Source: Ktedonobacter robiniae (GTDB lineage Bacteria > Chloroflexota > Ktedonobacteria > Ktedonobacterales > Ktedonobacteraceae). Taken from it: DNA of 64,000 nucleotides. Location of the stretch: contig NZ_BNJG01000001.1 in assembly GCF_016587375.1 (NCBI RefSeq), positions 1,302,001 to 1,366,000 of the forward strand. Direction: 5' to 3'. The notes beneath the pieces are model-generated. The model had not been told where the DNA came from. It saw nothing but the letters and a program-made list of their open reading frames with translations, and did not search any database. A program made the translations under genes and the position numbers. Shown in pieces: positions 44,051-54,137 of the stretch (position 1 is the first letter of the stretch; each line of letters begins with the position of its first letter).

Positions 44051-45391
44051 ATGATTTCCCGCGTGCGTCGCTACATACTGTTCTTGTTTCTCGTCTTCTT
44101 ATTAGCAGCATGTACAACTGCTGGTTTCTCAAAAAGTATGGATGGAGGGACCGCGACAGCCAGTTCTCAGCCATCAGCGGTACCAGGCTTTGTAGACCAG
44201 GTCATCACTACCTGTCCGGCAGAGCTTGCAAACTATCAGGGATGCCATACCCCCTATACCCTTCGCCAGGCATATGATATAGAATCTCTTACCAAACAGG
44301 GATTCACCGGAAAAGGTCAGACAGTTGTGGTTATTGTCTCCTTTGGCAGTCCCACGCTACAAAAAGACCTGGATGCGTTCAGCCGGCAATTTGGGCTCCC
44401 CCAATCCCGTGTGCAAATCCTCTCACCACTAGGAACCGTGCCGTTCAACACACAGGACTCTGATATGGTGGGTTGGGCAACTGAAACAACCCTGGATGTG
44501 CAGCTCATCCATGCTATGGCCCCCGAGGCCAATATCGTCGTGATGACAAGTCCGGTGAGTGAGACGCAGGGCGTGCAAGGACTGCCCGAGTTTAAGCAGC
44601 TCGAAGAGTACGCGGTCAATCATCACCTGGGGCAGATATTTTCTCAGAGCTGGGCCGCATCTGAGGCTACTCTTGCCGACCAGGCTGGGCAGCAGCTCAT
44701 CAAAAGCTACGCAGACTTTTATAAACAAACAACCCTGCAAGATCACTGGACGATCTTTGTGGGGACGGGCGATCAGGGCGCGACCGATTTCGCGGACCTG
44801 AACTCAACAAAGCTCGTTAATGCACGCAATGTGACCTTTCCCGCCGACGTTCCCTGGGTAACGGCTGTGGGGGGAACAACCCTTGCCAGCAGTCAAGGGG
44901 CAACTATAGAGCACGCCTGGTCTGGAAGCGGGGGCGGCTTTAGCAAGTTTTTCGCGCAACCAGACTATCAGAAAGCCCTGCCTTCATCCGTACAGGCGCA
45001 ATCCGGTGGACAGCGCGGGCTGCCTGATGTCTCTGCGAATGCCGATCCCTCCACAGGCATGAGCTTCTATTATAACGGGAACTGGTCGCTAACGGGTGGA
45101 ACCAGCGCGAGCACACCAACGTGGGCAGGACTGATGGCCATCGCTAATCAGCTCGCGGGCCATCCCCTCGGCTTCATCAACCCAACGCTTTATAGCCTGG
45201 CTCAGGGGGCGGGAGAGCAACAAAACTTTCATGATGTGACAATTGGATACAATAACAACCAGAGTACCAAAGGTGGAGAGACGGTAAACGTCAAGGGCTT
45301 TCAAGCGGTCCCCGGCTGGGACGCGGTCACAGGACTGGGTACTCCAAAGGGTTCTTCTCTGCTTCGCAATCTGGCCGCGGCCACAAAATAG
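44051..45391 (+). CDS. S53-family (sedolisin/kumamolisin-like) peptidase, lipoprotein
   Basis: The 446-residue subtilisin-fold serine-carboxyl peptidase is anchored as a lipoprotein: the signal peptide ends in FLLAAC. The S53 triad is visible as Glu145 and Asp149 in ETTLDVQLIHAMAPEA and Ser352 in GGTSASTPTWAG, with oxyanion Asp241 in GDQGATDF. It lacks the long pro-domain of typical kumamolisins. ATG 44051 fits the lipoprotein signal; a GTG at 44015 would add 12 residues. It is followed 8 bp later by a paralogue. Confidence 0.88.
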   Translation: MISRVRRYILFLFLVFLLAACTTAGFSKSMDGGTATASSQPSAVPGFVDQVITTCPAELANYQGCHTPYTLRQAYDIESLTKQGFTGKGQTVVVIVSFGSPTLQKDLDAFSRQFGLPQSRVQILSPLGTVPFNTQDSDMVGWATETTLDVQLIHAMAPEANIVVMTSPVSETQGVQGLPEFKQLEEYAVNHHLGQIFSQSWAASEATLADQAGQQLIKSYADFYKQTTLQDHWTIFVGTGDQGATDFADLNSTKLVNARNVTFPADVPWVTAVGGTTLASSQGATIEHAWSGSGGGFSKFFAQPDYQKALPSSVQAQSGGQRGLPDVSANADPSTGMSFYYNGNWSLTGGTSASTPTWAGLMAIANQLAGHPLGFINPTLYSLAQGAGEQQNFHDVTIGYNNNQSTKGGETVNVKGFQAVPGWDAVTGLGTPKGSSLLRNLAAATK

Positions 45392-45399
45392 GAGGAGTC

Positions 45400-46728
45400 A
45401 TGCGACTATCTAAACTACGAGGCGCCTGCATATTACTGCTTTTAAGCTTCATGCTACTCTCCTGTGAGTATCCCGTAAGCACCACAGGTACATCGAATTC
45501 AGGGCAGGGCGATACCTCCGCCACGGGGAAAAATCGCTTCACCGACGTGAGTACAACCTGTCCCAAACCACTTGAGCGCATCTCAAGCTGCCTGACGCCC
45601 TATAGCATGCGCCAGGTCTACGGCATCCAATCCCTGATCGATCAGGGCTTCACGGGAAAAGGGCAGACGGTTATTGATATCGTCTCCTTCGGCAGCCCTA
45701 CTTTGAAGGCAGACATGGATGTTTTCGACAAAACGTTTGGCCTCCCACCCGTCAATCTCGAGGTCATTGCGCCTCTTAATGTACCCGAGAAGGATCCCCA
45801 CGGTGATAAAGATGGCTGGGGCGATGAGACCACCCTGGATGTACAGATTATCCATGCCATGGCTCCCGAAGCCAAAATCGTCGTTTTGGTGAGTCCGGTA
45901 GCCGAGACCGAGGGCACCTTTGGCCTACCCGAGTTCCGGGCACTTGAGCAATATGTGATGGACCATAACCTTGGTTCTATTGTCTCCCAGAGCTGGGGCG
46001 CCTCCGAATTAACGCTCAAGGACAGTGCAAGCCAGCAAGAACTTCAACAATGGGATACCCTCTTACAAAAGGGAACCACTAAGATGGGCATCACTTACTT
46101 TAACTCCTCTGGCGACCAGGGCGCGACCGACTACGCGGACGATAACAAGAAGATGGGCAACGTGCCCGCGACCAGTTTTGCTGCCTCCTCTCCCTGGGTA
46201 ACCGCCGTGGGAGGAACAACCGTCAACCGCAAAGCTGGCAATACATCCGGAGCAAACGAGCAAGCCTGGAGTGGGAGTGGAGGCGGCTTCAGCCTCTTCT
46301 TTAAAACCCCCGATTTTCAGCAGGGCTTGTCAGCCAGTATTCAGCAGCAGCTACAAGGACGTCGTGGTGTTCCCGATGTCTCAGGCGATGCTGATCCCTA
46401 TAGTGGCCTGGCCTTCTACCGCAAGGGCAACTGGAATATGGCTGGAGGCACCAGCGCCAGTGCGCCTCTCTGGGCCGCAATCATGGCGCTCGCCAACCAG
46501 GCTGCGGGTCACCCGCTGGGCTTTATCAACCCGACGCTGTATAAGCTGGCGGCAACCGATCAGTATGACCACCTCTTCAATGATGTCATCCTGGGCGACA
46601 ATACCAATCAGGGCGCCCGTGTCCGAGGCTATCCTGCCATCAAGGGCTGGGATCCCGTCACCGGCCTGGGCACACCCAAAGCCGATAAACTGGTTCCCGC
46701 ACTCGTTAAGGCCATGAAAACTTCATAG
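45400..46728 (+). CDS. S53-family (sedolisin/kumamolisin-like) peptidase, lipoprotein
   Basis: The 442-residue paralogue of the preceding peptidase has a lipobox MLLSC in its signal peptide. The catalytic residues are conserved: Glu143 and Asp147 in ETTLDVQIIHAMAPEA, Asp239 in GDQGATDY and Ser352 in GGTSASAPLW. The 8-bp spacing shows one operon, and the two proteins come from a tandem duplication. Both are probably displayed on the outer face of the membrane. No pro-domain is visible, which is unusual for S53. A 29-bp hairpin follows. Confidence 0.88.
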   Translation: MRLSKLRGACILLLLSFMLLSCEYPVSTTGTSNSGQGDTSATGKNRFTDVSTTCPKPLERISSCLTPYSMRQVYGIQSLIDQGFTGKGQTVIDIVSFGSPTLKADMDVFDKTFGLPPVNLEVIAPLNVPEKDPHGDKDGWGDETTLDVQIIHAMAPEAKIVVLVSPVAETEGTFGLPEFRALEQYVMDHNLGSIVSQSWGASELTLKDSASQQELQQWDTLLQKGTTKMGITYFNSSGDQGATDYADDNKKMGNVPATSFAASSPWVTAVGGTTVNRKAGNTSGANEQAWSGSGGGFSLFFKTPDFQQGLSASIQQQLQGRRGVPDVSGDADPYSGLAFYRKGNWNMAGGTSASAPLWAAIMALANQAAGHPLGFINPTLYKLAATDQYDHLFNDVILGDNTNQGARVRGYPAIKGWDPVTGLGTPKADKLVPALVKAMKTS

Positions 46729-46761
46729 TGACAAACCATTCACATCCTTGCCGATGTCAGT

Positions 46762-46821
46762 AAAGAAGAGTGTGCTGAGGTGGCTGGGCAGATGCCCAGC
46801 CACCTCAGCACACTCTTCTTT
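46762..46821. terminator. long perfect hairpin after the S53 pair
   Basis: AAAGAAGAGTGTGCTGAGG and its complement form arms of about 28 bp with almost no loop. The T-rich right end supports rightward termination. Confidence 0.85.
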
Positions 46822-46910
46822 CGCACCTTAAAGCACGCTTGCACTTTAGAACTATGCACGCTATGCTACTCAAAAAAGCACGTATTCACTACCACTATTA
46901 GGGAAAAAGA

Positions 46911-47939
46911 ATGACAACAAACGCTCTCTGGACACCCATGCTTCTACTGGGCGGCCTGGTCGCCCTGCTTGGCTCGGTGCTGGTTGGTTTCCTGGGCTGG
47001 AAATATCGCCGTCGCACCTCGTTGAGTAGCTCTACTCTTACCGAGCCACCCAGGGACCTCTCGCCCGCGCTCAGTGGGATGCTGCTGGCAGTCAATCCCA
47101 ATCCAGGCTGGAAGCAGGTGCTTGCCACGCTTTTTGACCTGGCGCAGAAAGGGGCGCTCCGTTTTGCCGAAGTTCCTCCACCCAAATCTACACAGTATAA
47201 AATGTTTGCGCTCAGGAAACAGCCCTACGCAGGCGCACTCTCCGCCTCGGAACGGGGACTCCTTAACGTGCTCTTCGGCATAGAACAAACCGAGCTACCA
47301 CTCAGCGAACTCTCGAAAGTGTATAAACGCCAGGCTGACGCATTCACCACGCCGCTACGAGCTGAGCTACAGGCGCACGGCTTCCTCGACCCCGTACGCC
47401 AGCAGATACGCCAGCGCTTCGGGCGCGGGAGCCTGGTGCTCTTCTTGCTCTCCCTGGTAGGTATTATCGCCAGTTTGCTTGTAGGTTCAACTTCTGTCAT
47501 CTGGCCAATTGTTTTTCCCGCCCTGAGCCTGCTTGCCGTCAGCACGCTATCATTCTTCATTATGTTGTATTATTCTCCCCTGAGCGATCGAGGGGCCGAG
47601 GCCGCGCAGGCCAGCCGCAGTTTTAGCGATTACTTGCTTGCCATAAGCACGAAGGCACATATGAACGTAGAGCCTGGCCTCTTTGACCGCTACCTGCCCT
47701 ATGCTACCAGCTATGGCTTACTGCGCCAGTGGGTACGCTGCTCCCAACGGCAGGAGCCAGCATCCATCCCAGCCTGGTTTATGCACTTTGAAACAGAGCG
47801 GGCAGAGAGCTTCAACGCCTTTACCACCGTTATGGTCGCGGCACACACAACAGGGAGCACCGGGGGCGGGACGAGCGGCTATACTGGGGCAACAACCAAT
47901 AGAAGAATAACAGATAGAGGTACCAGTAAAGCCAGCTAG
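46911..47939 (+). CDS. DUF2207-like membrane protein, C-terminal portion only
   Basis: The 342-residue protein resembles the cytoplasmic and membrane half of DUF2207 proteins: one N-terminal helix, the PPRDLSPALSGML...LATLFDLAQKGALRF segment, two central helices (about 170-220) and the LFDRYLPYATSYGLLRQW block. The exported N-terminal domain of full DUF2207 proteins is absent. The C-terminus is Ser/Thr/Gly-rich. It stands alone, and its function is unknown. Confidence 0.65.
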   Translation: MTTNALWTPMLLLGGLVALLGSVLVGFLGWKYRRRTSLSSSTLTEPPRDLSPALSGMLLAVNPNPGWKQVLATLFDLAQKGALRFAEVPPPKSTQYKMFALRKQPYAGALSASERGLLNVLFGIEQTELPLSELSKVYKRQADAFTTPLRAELQAHGFLDPVRQQIRQRFGRGSLVLFLLSLVGIIASLLVGSTSVIWPIVFPALSLLAVSTLSFFIMLYYSPLSDRGAEAAQASRSFSDYLLAISTKAHMNVEPGLFDRYLPYATSYGLLRQWVRCSQRQEPASIPAWFMHFETERAESFNAFTTVMVAAHTTGSTGGGTSGYTGATTNRRITDRGTSKAS

Positions 47940-47977
47940 GTTGCTAGCTGGCTTTATAAACGGCACGATAAGTAAAT

Positions 47978-48046
47978 TGTAGGGTCCAAGCTGGCTTGGA
48001 CTTTCTCGTGGCGGATAGCAAAGACCATGCAAGCATGGCCCCTACA
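47978..48046. repeat. MITE-like inverted repeat, family B copy 3
   Basis: TGTAGGGTCCAAGCTGGCTTG (part of 47978-48002) pairs imperfectly with 48022-48046, which ends CCCTACA. Each arm is also internally palindromic. It lies between the convergent DUF2207-like and asd genes and is the most diverged copy. Confidence 0.7.
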
Positions 48047-48054
48047 GCTGAGCG

Positions 48055-49137
48055 TTAGAGATCGGCCAGAAGTCCCTGTGCATAGCAGAGTTCCGCGTTT
48101 AACACGGAGCCTCCAGCCGCGCCACGAATGGTGTTGTGTCCCAGCACCACGAATTTATAGCTAAAAATCGGGCAGGGACGGAGTCGACCCAGAACCGCGC
48201 TCATCCCCTTACCAGCGTCGCGATCACGCACTGTCTGGGGACGGTCAACCTCGCGCCGATAGATCAGCGCCTGCTCAGGAGCACTTGGGAGACCCAGCTG
48301 CTGTGGCAGGGGGCGATAGCCTTCCCAGACCGCGATAATCTCTTCAGGGCTTGCCTCGCGCTCCAGTTCGACGCTCGCGCACTCCAGGTGGCCCTCGCGT
48401 GTAGAGACACGCGTACAATGCGCACTCACGGCCAGAGGAGCATCGACAAAGCCCTGGCCTTCCTGCCAGGAGCCAAGCATCTTCCGAGTCTCGCTCTCCA
48501 ATTTCTCCTCCTCGCCACCAATATAGGGGATGACGTTATCGAGGATGTCATAGGAGGGCAGGCCAGGATAGCCTGCACCTGAGATGGCCTGCAAGGTTGT
48601 CAGGAGCACCTTACGCACACCAAAGGCCTCCTGCAATGGCTTTAGAGCCATGACCAAGGGGGTCGCTGAGCAGTTGGCATTGGTAATAATAAAGCCAGGC
48701 CAACCACGCTCCTTGCGCTGGAAGGCGATAGCCGCGATATGATCCGCATTTACCTCAGGGATGAGCAGAGGTACATCGGGAGCCATGCGATGGTTCTTAG
48801 CATTACTAAAGACCGCCACGCCTGCGCGGGCAAAGGCCTCCTCAATATCACCTGCGACCTCGCCGGGCAGGGCTGAGAACACAACCTTGACGCCTGGTAA
48901 CGCCTCAGGACGACAGGCCACCACTGGTAGGGACGCGACCTCAACTGGCATCTCGCTATTGGGCAGACGCCAGCGCGTGGCTTCACTATAGGCACGTCCA
49001 CCATGCTGCTCAGAGGCCGCCAGGGCCACCAGTTCAAACCAGGGATGCCCCTGAAGCAGATCAATAAAACGCTGTCCAACCATTCCAGTCGCTCCCAAAA
49101 CCGCGACCGGGATACGCTTGTAAGTCTGTGTAACCAT
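48055..49137 (-). CDS. asd: aspartate-semialdehyde dehydrogenase
   Basis: The 360-residue enzyme reduces aspartyl phosphate to aspartate semialdehyde. The Rossmann motif is GATGMVGQ (15-22), the catalytic Cys156 is in TNANCSATPL, and the substrate-binding block QAISGAGYPG follows. The sequence resembles the archaeal/fungal-type branch more than the classical E. coli form. It is the last gene of the leftward metX-metY-aspartate kinase-asd cluster, 27 bp after the kinase. A family B repeat marks its 3' end. Confidence 0.93.
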   Translation of the reverse strand: MVTQTYKRIPVAVLGATGMVGQRFIDLLQGHPWFELVALAASEQHGGRAYSEATRWRLPNSEMPVEVASLPVVACRPEALPGVKVVFSALPGEVAGDIEEAFARAGVAVFSNAKNHRMAPDVPLLIPEVNADHIAAIAFQRKERGWPGFIITNANCSATPLVMALKPLQEAFGVRKVLLTTLQAISGAGYPGLPSYDILDNVIPYIGGEEEKLESETRKMLGSWQEGQGFVDAPLAVSAHCTRVSTREGHLECASVELEREASPEEIIAVWEGYRPLPQQLGLPSAPEQALIYRREVDRPQTVRDRDAGKGMSAVLGRLRPCPIFSYKFVVLGHNTIRGAAGGSVLNAELCYAQGLLADL

Positions 49138-49164
49138 AATTGATTTCCTAAACCAGAGCGCGCT

Positions 49165-50682
49165 TTAAGCGCGAGACGCCGAGGTAGTAAGCGATGACGC
49201 TTTCGTGGTAGGCTGCTCATGGCGCACCAGGGGAATAACGGGCGCAATCAGCTCGCGATGCAAGCTGCGCAACGCGCGCACACTGGCACTGTTCTCCACA
49301 ATAAGCGTGATCCCCTGCTCAGAAGAACCTTGAGCAATGACCAGGATGCGCTCATGTGCAAGCGCGGCAACGGCATGAGCGGGACTCATTGGATCCGAGA
49401 CAAAGCCTGACCCGATACAGGCACAGGCAGCCAGGGCACGCCGACAACGCACCAGCCAATCACCCATATCATGCTGTAGAGCCGCGATAATAGAATCCGC
49501 TGCCTGCTCCTCCACGACAAACGAGAGGTGGTGACCCGAGGATGAACAAATAGCGATAGGCGCTGCCCCCACGCGTGCGGCAAGCTCAAAGACCTGGCCT
49601 GCATTCTCTGGCGCGCCAAACAGATTCGTGCTCTCCATCGTAATTAATGCCAGGTTGCGGCGGACGGTAATCGCTCGCGCCCCACTTAAGCCATTGACGC
49701 CATTCACCACTGGCCCAACCACCGTACCACGCAGATGCGGGCGAAACGTGTTGCGTACCCGCACCGGAATGTTACGCGGGGCCACCGGAATCAAGGTGCG
49801 AGGGTGTAGCACCTTGGCACCAAACCAGGAGAGGCGAGCCGCCTCAGCATAGCTCAAGTGCGGCAGTAAACGCGCGTTCGCGATCAAACGGGGATCCGTT
49901 GTCAGTACACCATCCACATCGGTATAGATCGTGACCTCCTGGCAATCAAGGGCCGCCCCGATAACCGTCGCCGAGTAATCCGAGCCATTGCGCCCAAGCG
50001 TTGTAACATAGCCTGTGAGGGTCCGGCCAAGGAAACCGCAGGCAATGGGGGTCACCCCCTCCGCAAGCAAGGGATCAATCAGGGCATGCGCATTTTCAGC
50101 GGTCTCTCTCGGCAAGGGTTCGGCACCCACAACGACTCCAAAGGGCTGAGTGCCATCATTAAGTTGAGGAGGGGTGGTAATAATAATCTCTTTCTGGATA
50201 GCCTGCACAGCTGTTCCCAGGTCGCGCACAGCCGCGGCAACCAGCAAAACGGAGAGACGTTCGCCATAGGACGCAACAGCCGCGGTACGTAGCGTGACAT
50301 CTTGCCCCTGCTGGGCAACGAGTTGGAGCGCCTTCACATCTCGCTCCAGAGCTTCAAGAGTCGAAAGCAGGTTACCCAGGAGTTGAGCCTGGTGCTCGCG
50401 CTGCTCCACCACTTCGGCGGCAGCGTCAAAATGCTTCTGCTTTAACTGCTTTAGCTCACGCGCGCACTCCTCATTCGTGCCAGTACAGGCATAGCGGGCC
50501 AGGCGGAGCAACTGATCGGTCACACCTGACATCGCCGAGACCACCACAACAGGCGTGGGGCTATCCTTGCCACTGCGCGCTTCGACGACATGATCCGCCA
50601 CAATCTTCGCTACCTGCCGAATACGCTCACCATTGCCAACAGAGGTTCCACCAAACTTGAGAACACAAACCGCGTGTTGCAT
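49165..50682 (-). CDS. lysC: aspartate kinase
   Basis: The 505-residue enzyme phosphorylates aspartate at the start of the Lys/Thr/Met pathway. KFGGTSVG (9-16), VVSAMSGVTD, GRNGSDYSAT and YTDVDGVLTTDPR are the kinase signatures. Two C-terminal ACT-type regions follow (ITMESTNLF... and the following AHERILVIAQGSSEQGITLIV), so feedback control is likely, but the effector cannot be read. It is third in the operon, 102 bp after metY; that gap holds a GAGCGGGA/TCCCGCTC hairpin. No homoserine dehydrogenase gene is adjacent. Confidence 0.93.
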   Translation of the reverse strand: MQHAVCVLKFGGTSVGNGERIRQVAKIVADHVVEARSGKDSPTPVVVVSAMSGVTDQLLRLARYACTGTNEECARELKQLKQKHFDAAAEVVEQREHQAQLLGNLLSTLEALERDVKALQLVAQQGQDVTLRTAAVASYGERLSVLLVAAAVRDLGTAVQAIQKEIIITTPPQLNDGTQPFGVVVGAEPLPRETAENAHALIDPLLAEGVTPIACGFLGRTLTGYVTTLGRNGSDYSATVIGAALDCQEVTIYTDVDGVLTTDPRLIANARLLPHLSYAEAARLSWFGAKVLHPRTLIPVAPRNIPVRVRNTFRPHLRGTVVGPVVNGVNGLSGARAITVRRNLALITMESTNLFGAPENAGQVFELAARVGAAPIAICSSSGHHLSFVVEEQAADSIIAALQHDMGDWLVRCRRALAACACIGSGFVSDPMSPAHAVAALAHERILVIAQGSSEQGITLIVENSASVRALRSLHRELIAPVIPLVRHEQPTTKASSLTTSASRA

Positions 50683-50784
50683 TTTCTTTACCGTCCCTCA
50701 AACAAGGCATCCTGCCGCCCTTCATGAGCGGGAGGCTAACCCCTTAACCGTGGAGTAGTCTTCCCGCTCACGAAGCCTCATCTG

Positions 50785-52134
<1,350 letters not shown>

Positions 52135-52146
52135 TTAGCCAAACGT

Positions 52147-53292
52147 TTAAAGCTGCTGTAATGCCACAGTCATTTGTGCCCACTCTTTCAAGAAGGCATC
52201 GTGTCCATGAGGTGAATTTAATTCAATATATGTTGCATTCCCACCAAGCTGGCGCACTCTCTCAGCAAGCGTCCGCACATGCCTGGCCGGGAAGAGAAAA
52301 TCAGAATTAATACCAATAAATAACGCCTTGCTACGAATGCGCGCCAGGGCTGCATCCAGTGAGGAGAAGCCCTCACTGATATCAAAGAGATCCATCGCCC
52401 GGCTCAGGTAGAGATAGCTATTAGCATCAAAGCGCTGCACCAGGGACTCACCCTGATGGTAGAGGTAGTTCTCGACATCGAAGCGTCCACCCAGGTCGGG
52501 ATGGGCTGTCGGTGATGTTACCTCTTCTCTGCGAGCTGCATGCCGCCCAAAGCGCTGCTCCATCGATTCCTCGCTCTGGTAGGTAATCATCGCCAGCATA
52601 CGGGCGATGCTCAAGCCGGTAGCGGGACCGCGACCAGGAGCATAGTCGCCGCAGTTCCATTGTGGGTCCGCCATAATGGCCTGGCGCGCCACCTCGTTAA
52701 AGGCGATTCCCTGGGCAGTAAGGCTGCCAGAGGCCGCAATGACGGCCACACGCTGCACCATTTCTGGATACAACACAGCCCAGGCCAGGGCTTGCTGCCC
52801 ACCAATCGAACCGCCATACACGGCAGCCAGTTGACGCACCCCCAGGTGCTCCACCAGGGCATGCTGCGCGCGCACCATGTCATGAATAGTAATAATCGGG
52901 AAACGCATACCATAAGGATGTTCAGTACGAGGATCAACCGAGGCTGGTCCAGTACTTCCACTACAACCGCCCAGTACGTTGGAACAGATCACAAAATAGC
53001 GATTGGTATCAATGGGGCGTCCCGGACCGATCAAGGGGTTCCACCATGCGGTCTTGGTATCATCAGGATGCTCGCTATCATGGGCATGAGTGTCCCCTGT
53101 CAGGGCGTGGGTCACGAGAATAGCGTTGGTTCCCAGAGCGTTTAACGTCCCCCAGGTCTCATATGCCACGGTGATTGGTCCCAGGAGTCCCCCACGCTGC
53201 AAGGACAAACGATCCAGGGTATAGGTGCCGGTGCTCTGTTCTTCACGAATTGGAGTCAAAACCCTTTTGGTATAGTTTATCTGTGCTACCAT
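52147..53292 (-). CDS. metX: homoserine O-acetyltransferase
   Basis: The 381-residue alpha/beta-hydrolase-fold acyltransferase activates homoserine with acetyl-CoA (a succinyl donor cannot be excluded by eye). The nucleophile is Ser162 in YGGSIGGQQALAWA. NVLGGCSGSTGPAS, the NSDFLFP aspartate region and the C-terminal SPHGHDAFL histidine are present. AAGGAG nine bases upstream sets the start. It is the first gene after the SAM-I and T-box leader, so the whole pathway segment is under methionine control. Confidence 0.94.
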   Translation of the reverse strand: MVAQINYTKRVLTPIREEQSTGTYTLDRLSLQRGGLLGPITVAYETWGTLNALGTNAILVTHALTGDTHAHDSEHPDDTKTAWWNPLIGPGRPIDTNRYFVICSNVLGGCSGSTGPASVDPRTEHPYGMRFPIITIHDMVRAQHALVEHLGVRQLAAVYGGSIGGQQALAWAVLYPEMVQRVAVIAASGSLTAQGIAFNEVARQAIMADPQWNCGDYAPGRGPATGLSIARMLAMITYQSEESMEQRFGRHAARREEVTSPTAHPDLGGRFDVENYLYHQGESLVQRFDANSYLYLSRAMDLFDISEGFSSLDAALARIRSKALFIGINSDFLFPARHVRTLAERVRQLGGNATYIELNSPHGHDAFLKEWAQMTVALQQL

Positions 53293-53443
53293 TCATGCGC
53301 TCCTTCTTCTGGTTGCCAGCTGTCACTTGCGTCCTTGCTTGCTATCACTTAAGCGAGAACGCCCATGCCACAACACTACACTTATTCTGACTTTATGCAG
53401 CAGAAACACTGTATTCATATGCTATACCCGAAGGGTGAAGGAT

Positions 53444-53478
53444 AAAAAAACACCCTCACCCACTCCAGGGGCGAGGGT
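53444..53478 (-). terminator. T-box-controlled intrinsic terminator
   Basis: On the minus strand ACCCTCGCCCCT-GGAG-TGGGTGAGGGT is followed by seven T residues, about 150 bp before metX. It competes with the T-box antiterminator immediately upstream. Confidence 0.9.
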
Positions 53479-53765
53479 AAACGTCTTCGCGGTACCACCC
53501 TGATTTGTCAACGCTTCACAGCGTCAACCTCGACGAGTGCCATAGAATCCACGATAACATTTGTGGGGCACTCTGGCTGATAACGTAGCCACACGGCTCG
53601 ATCTACTCGGTACTGCGCAGTTTGTGCGCAACCTTTTCAATCTGCGACTCCGAGGTCATATTCAATGCTGGAATGGCGCTGACCTTCTCATCATCGTCAA
53701 CTCGCTGTAGCCACCCATAACATTTACTCGTCCTCTTCTTCGTCTTTCCTACCAGTTTTCACACG
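53479..53765 (-). promoter_or_regulatory. T-box leader, predicted Met (AUG) specifier
   Basis: The minus strand carries the T-box sequence AGGGTGGTACCGCG (53488-53501). Upstream, a stem I is visible: GAGG (53732-53735) pairs with CCTC (53652-53655), enclosing the AGTA loop-E motif and GAAT-ATG-A, which places AUG (53657-53659) as specifier codon. Uncharged tRNA-Met should stabilise the antiterminator and allow metX transcription. The left boundary of stem I is approximate. Confidence 0.9.
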
Positions 53766-53808
53766 GTGTTGAGAGAGCTTCATAAGCTGCTTTTTCTATG
53801 TTCTTATT

Positions 53809-53860
53809 CCGAAACCCAACGTCGCTCTCGCGACTAGCGCTTCCGCGCTCAGGGTTTCGG
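53809..53860. repeat. dispersed palindromic repeat, family C copy 3
   Basis: CCGAAACCC and GGGTTTCGG are exact inverted ends, with GCGCTCTCGC-type inner stems between them. It is in reverse orientation to copy 1 (984-1037). It lies between the SAM-I terminator and the T-box, inside the metX leader. Confidence 0.75.
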
Positions 53861-53888
53861 AGAAGCAGTACGCCCTATTTTTGGGTAA

Positions 53889-53910
53889 CAAAAAACCCCT
53901 CTTCAGGGGC
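53889..53910 (-). terminator. SAM-I-controlled intrinsic terminator
   Basis: On the minus strand CCCCT-GAA-GAGGGG is followed by six T residues, 20 bp after the SAM-I aptamer. SAM binding should favour it. Confidence 0.85.
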
Positions 53911-53930
53911 TTCGCTACCTCGCTACTCCC

Positions 53931-54035
53931 CTCATCTTGCAAAGCAAAGCTTTGCCGGAATTGGCACCCTTCGTGCGACATTGCAGCGGGTTGCCGGGCT
54001 TCACAGGGCCGTATCCCTCCACCTCTCTGGATGAG
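53931..54035 (-). promoter_or_regulatory. SAM-I (S-box) riboswitch
   Basis: On the minus strand the aptamer core is complete: CCAGAGAGGTGGAGGGA with its kink-turn, GGCCCTGTGAAGCCCGGCAACC, and GGTGCCAATTCC. P1 pairs CTCATC (54030-54035) with GATGAG (53931-53936). It precedes the T-box leader of metX, giving two methionine sensors in series. Confidence 0.95.
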
Positions 54036-54107
54036 TGCAGTTCTTCATATAACTGCGTGTATAGATTGTACAAATGTGCGATTGTGTTTCTAAACTTGTT
54101 ACCCATA

Positions 54108-54137
54108 AGTATAGACAACCTGGAAATCATTTGTCAA
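54108..54137 (-). promoter_or_regulatory. consensus promoter of the metX operon
   Basis: On the minus strand TTGACA (54132-54137) and TATACT (54108-54113) are 18 bp apart. A start near 54101 would give an untranslated leader of about 800 bases containing both riboswitches. Confidence 0.7.

Noticed and set aside
53915..54130. 71-codon minus-strand frame ending just before a terminator
   Set aside because: It overlaps the complete SAM-I aptamer; the conserved bases are explained by the RNA, and there is no ribosome-binding site.
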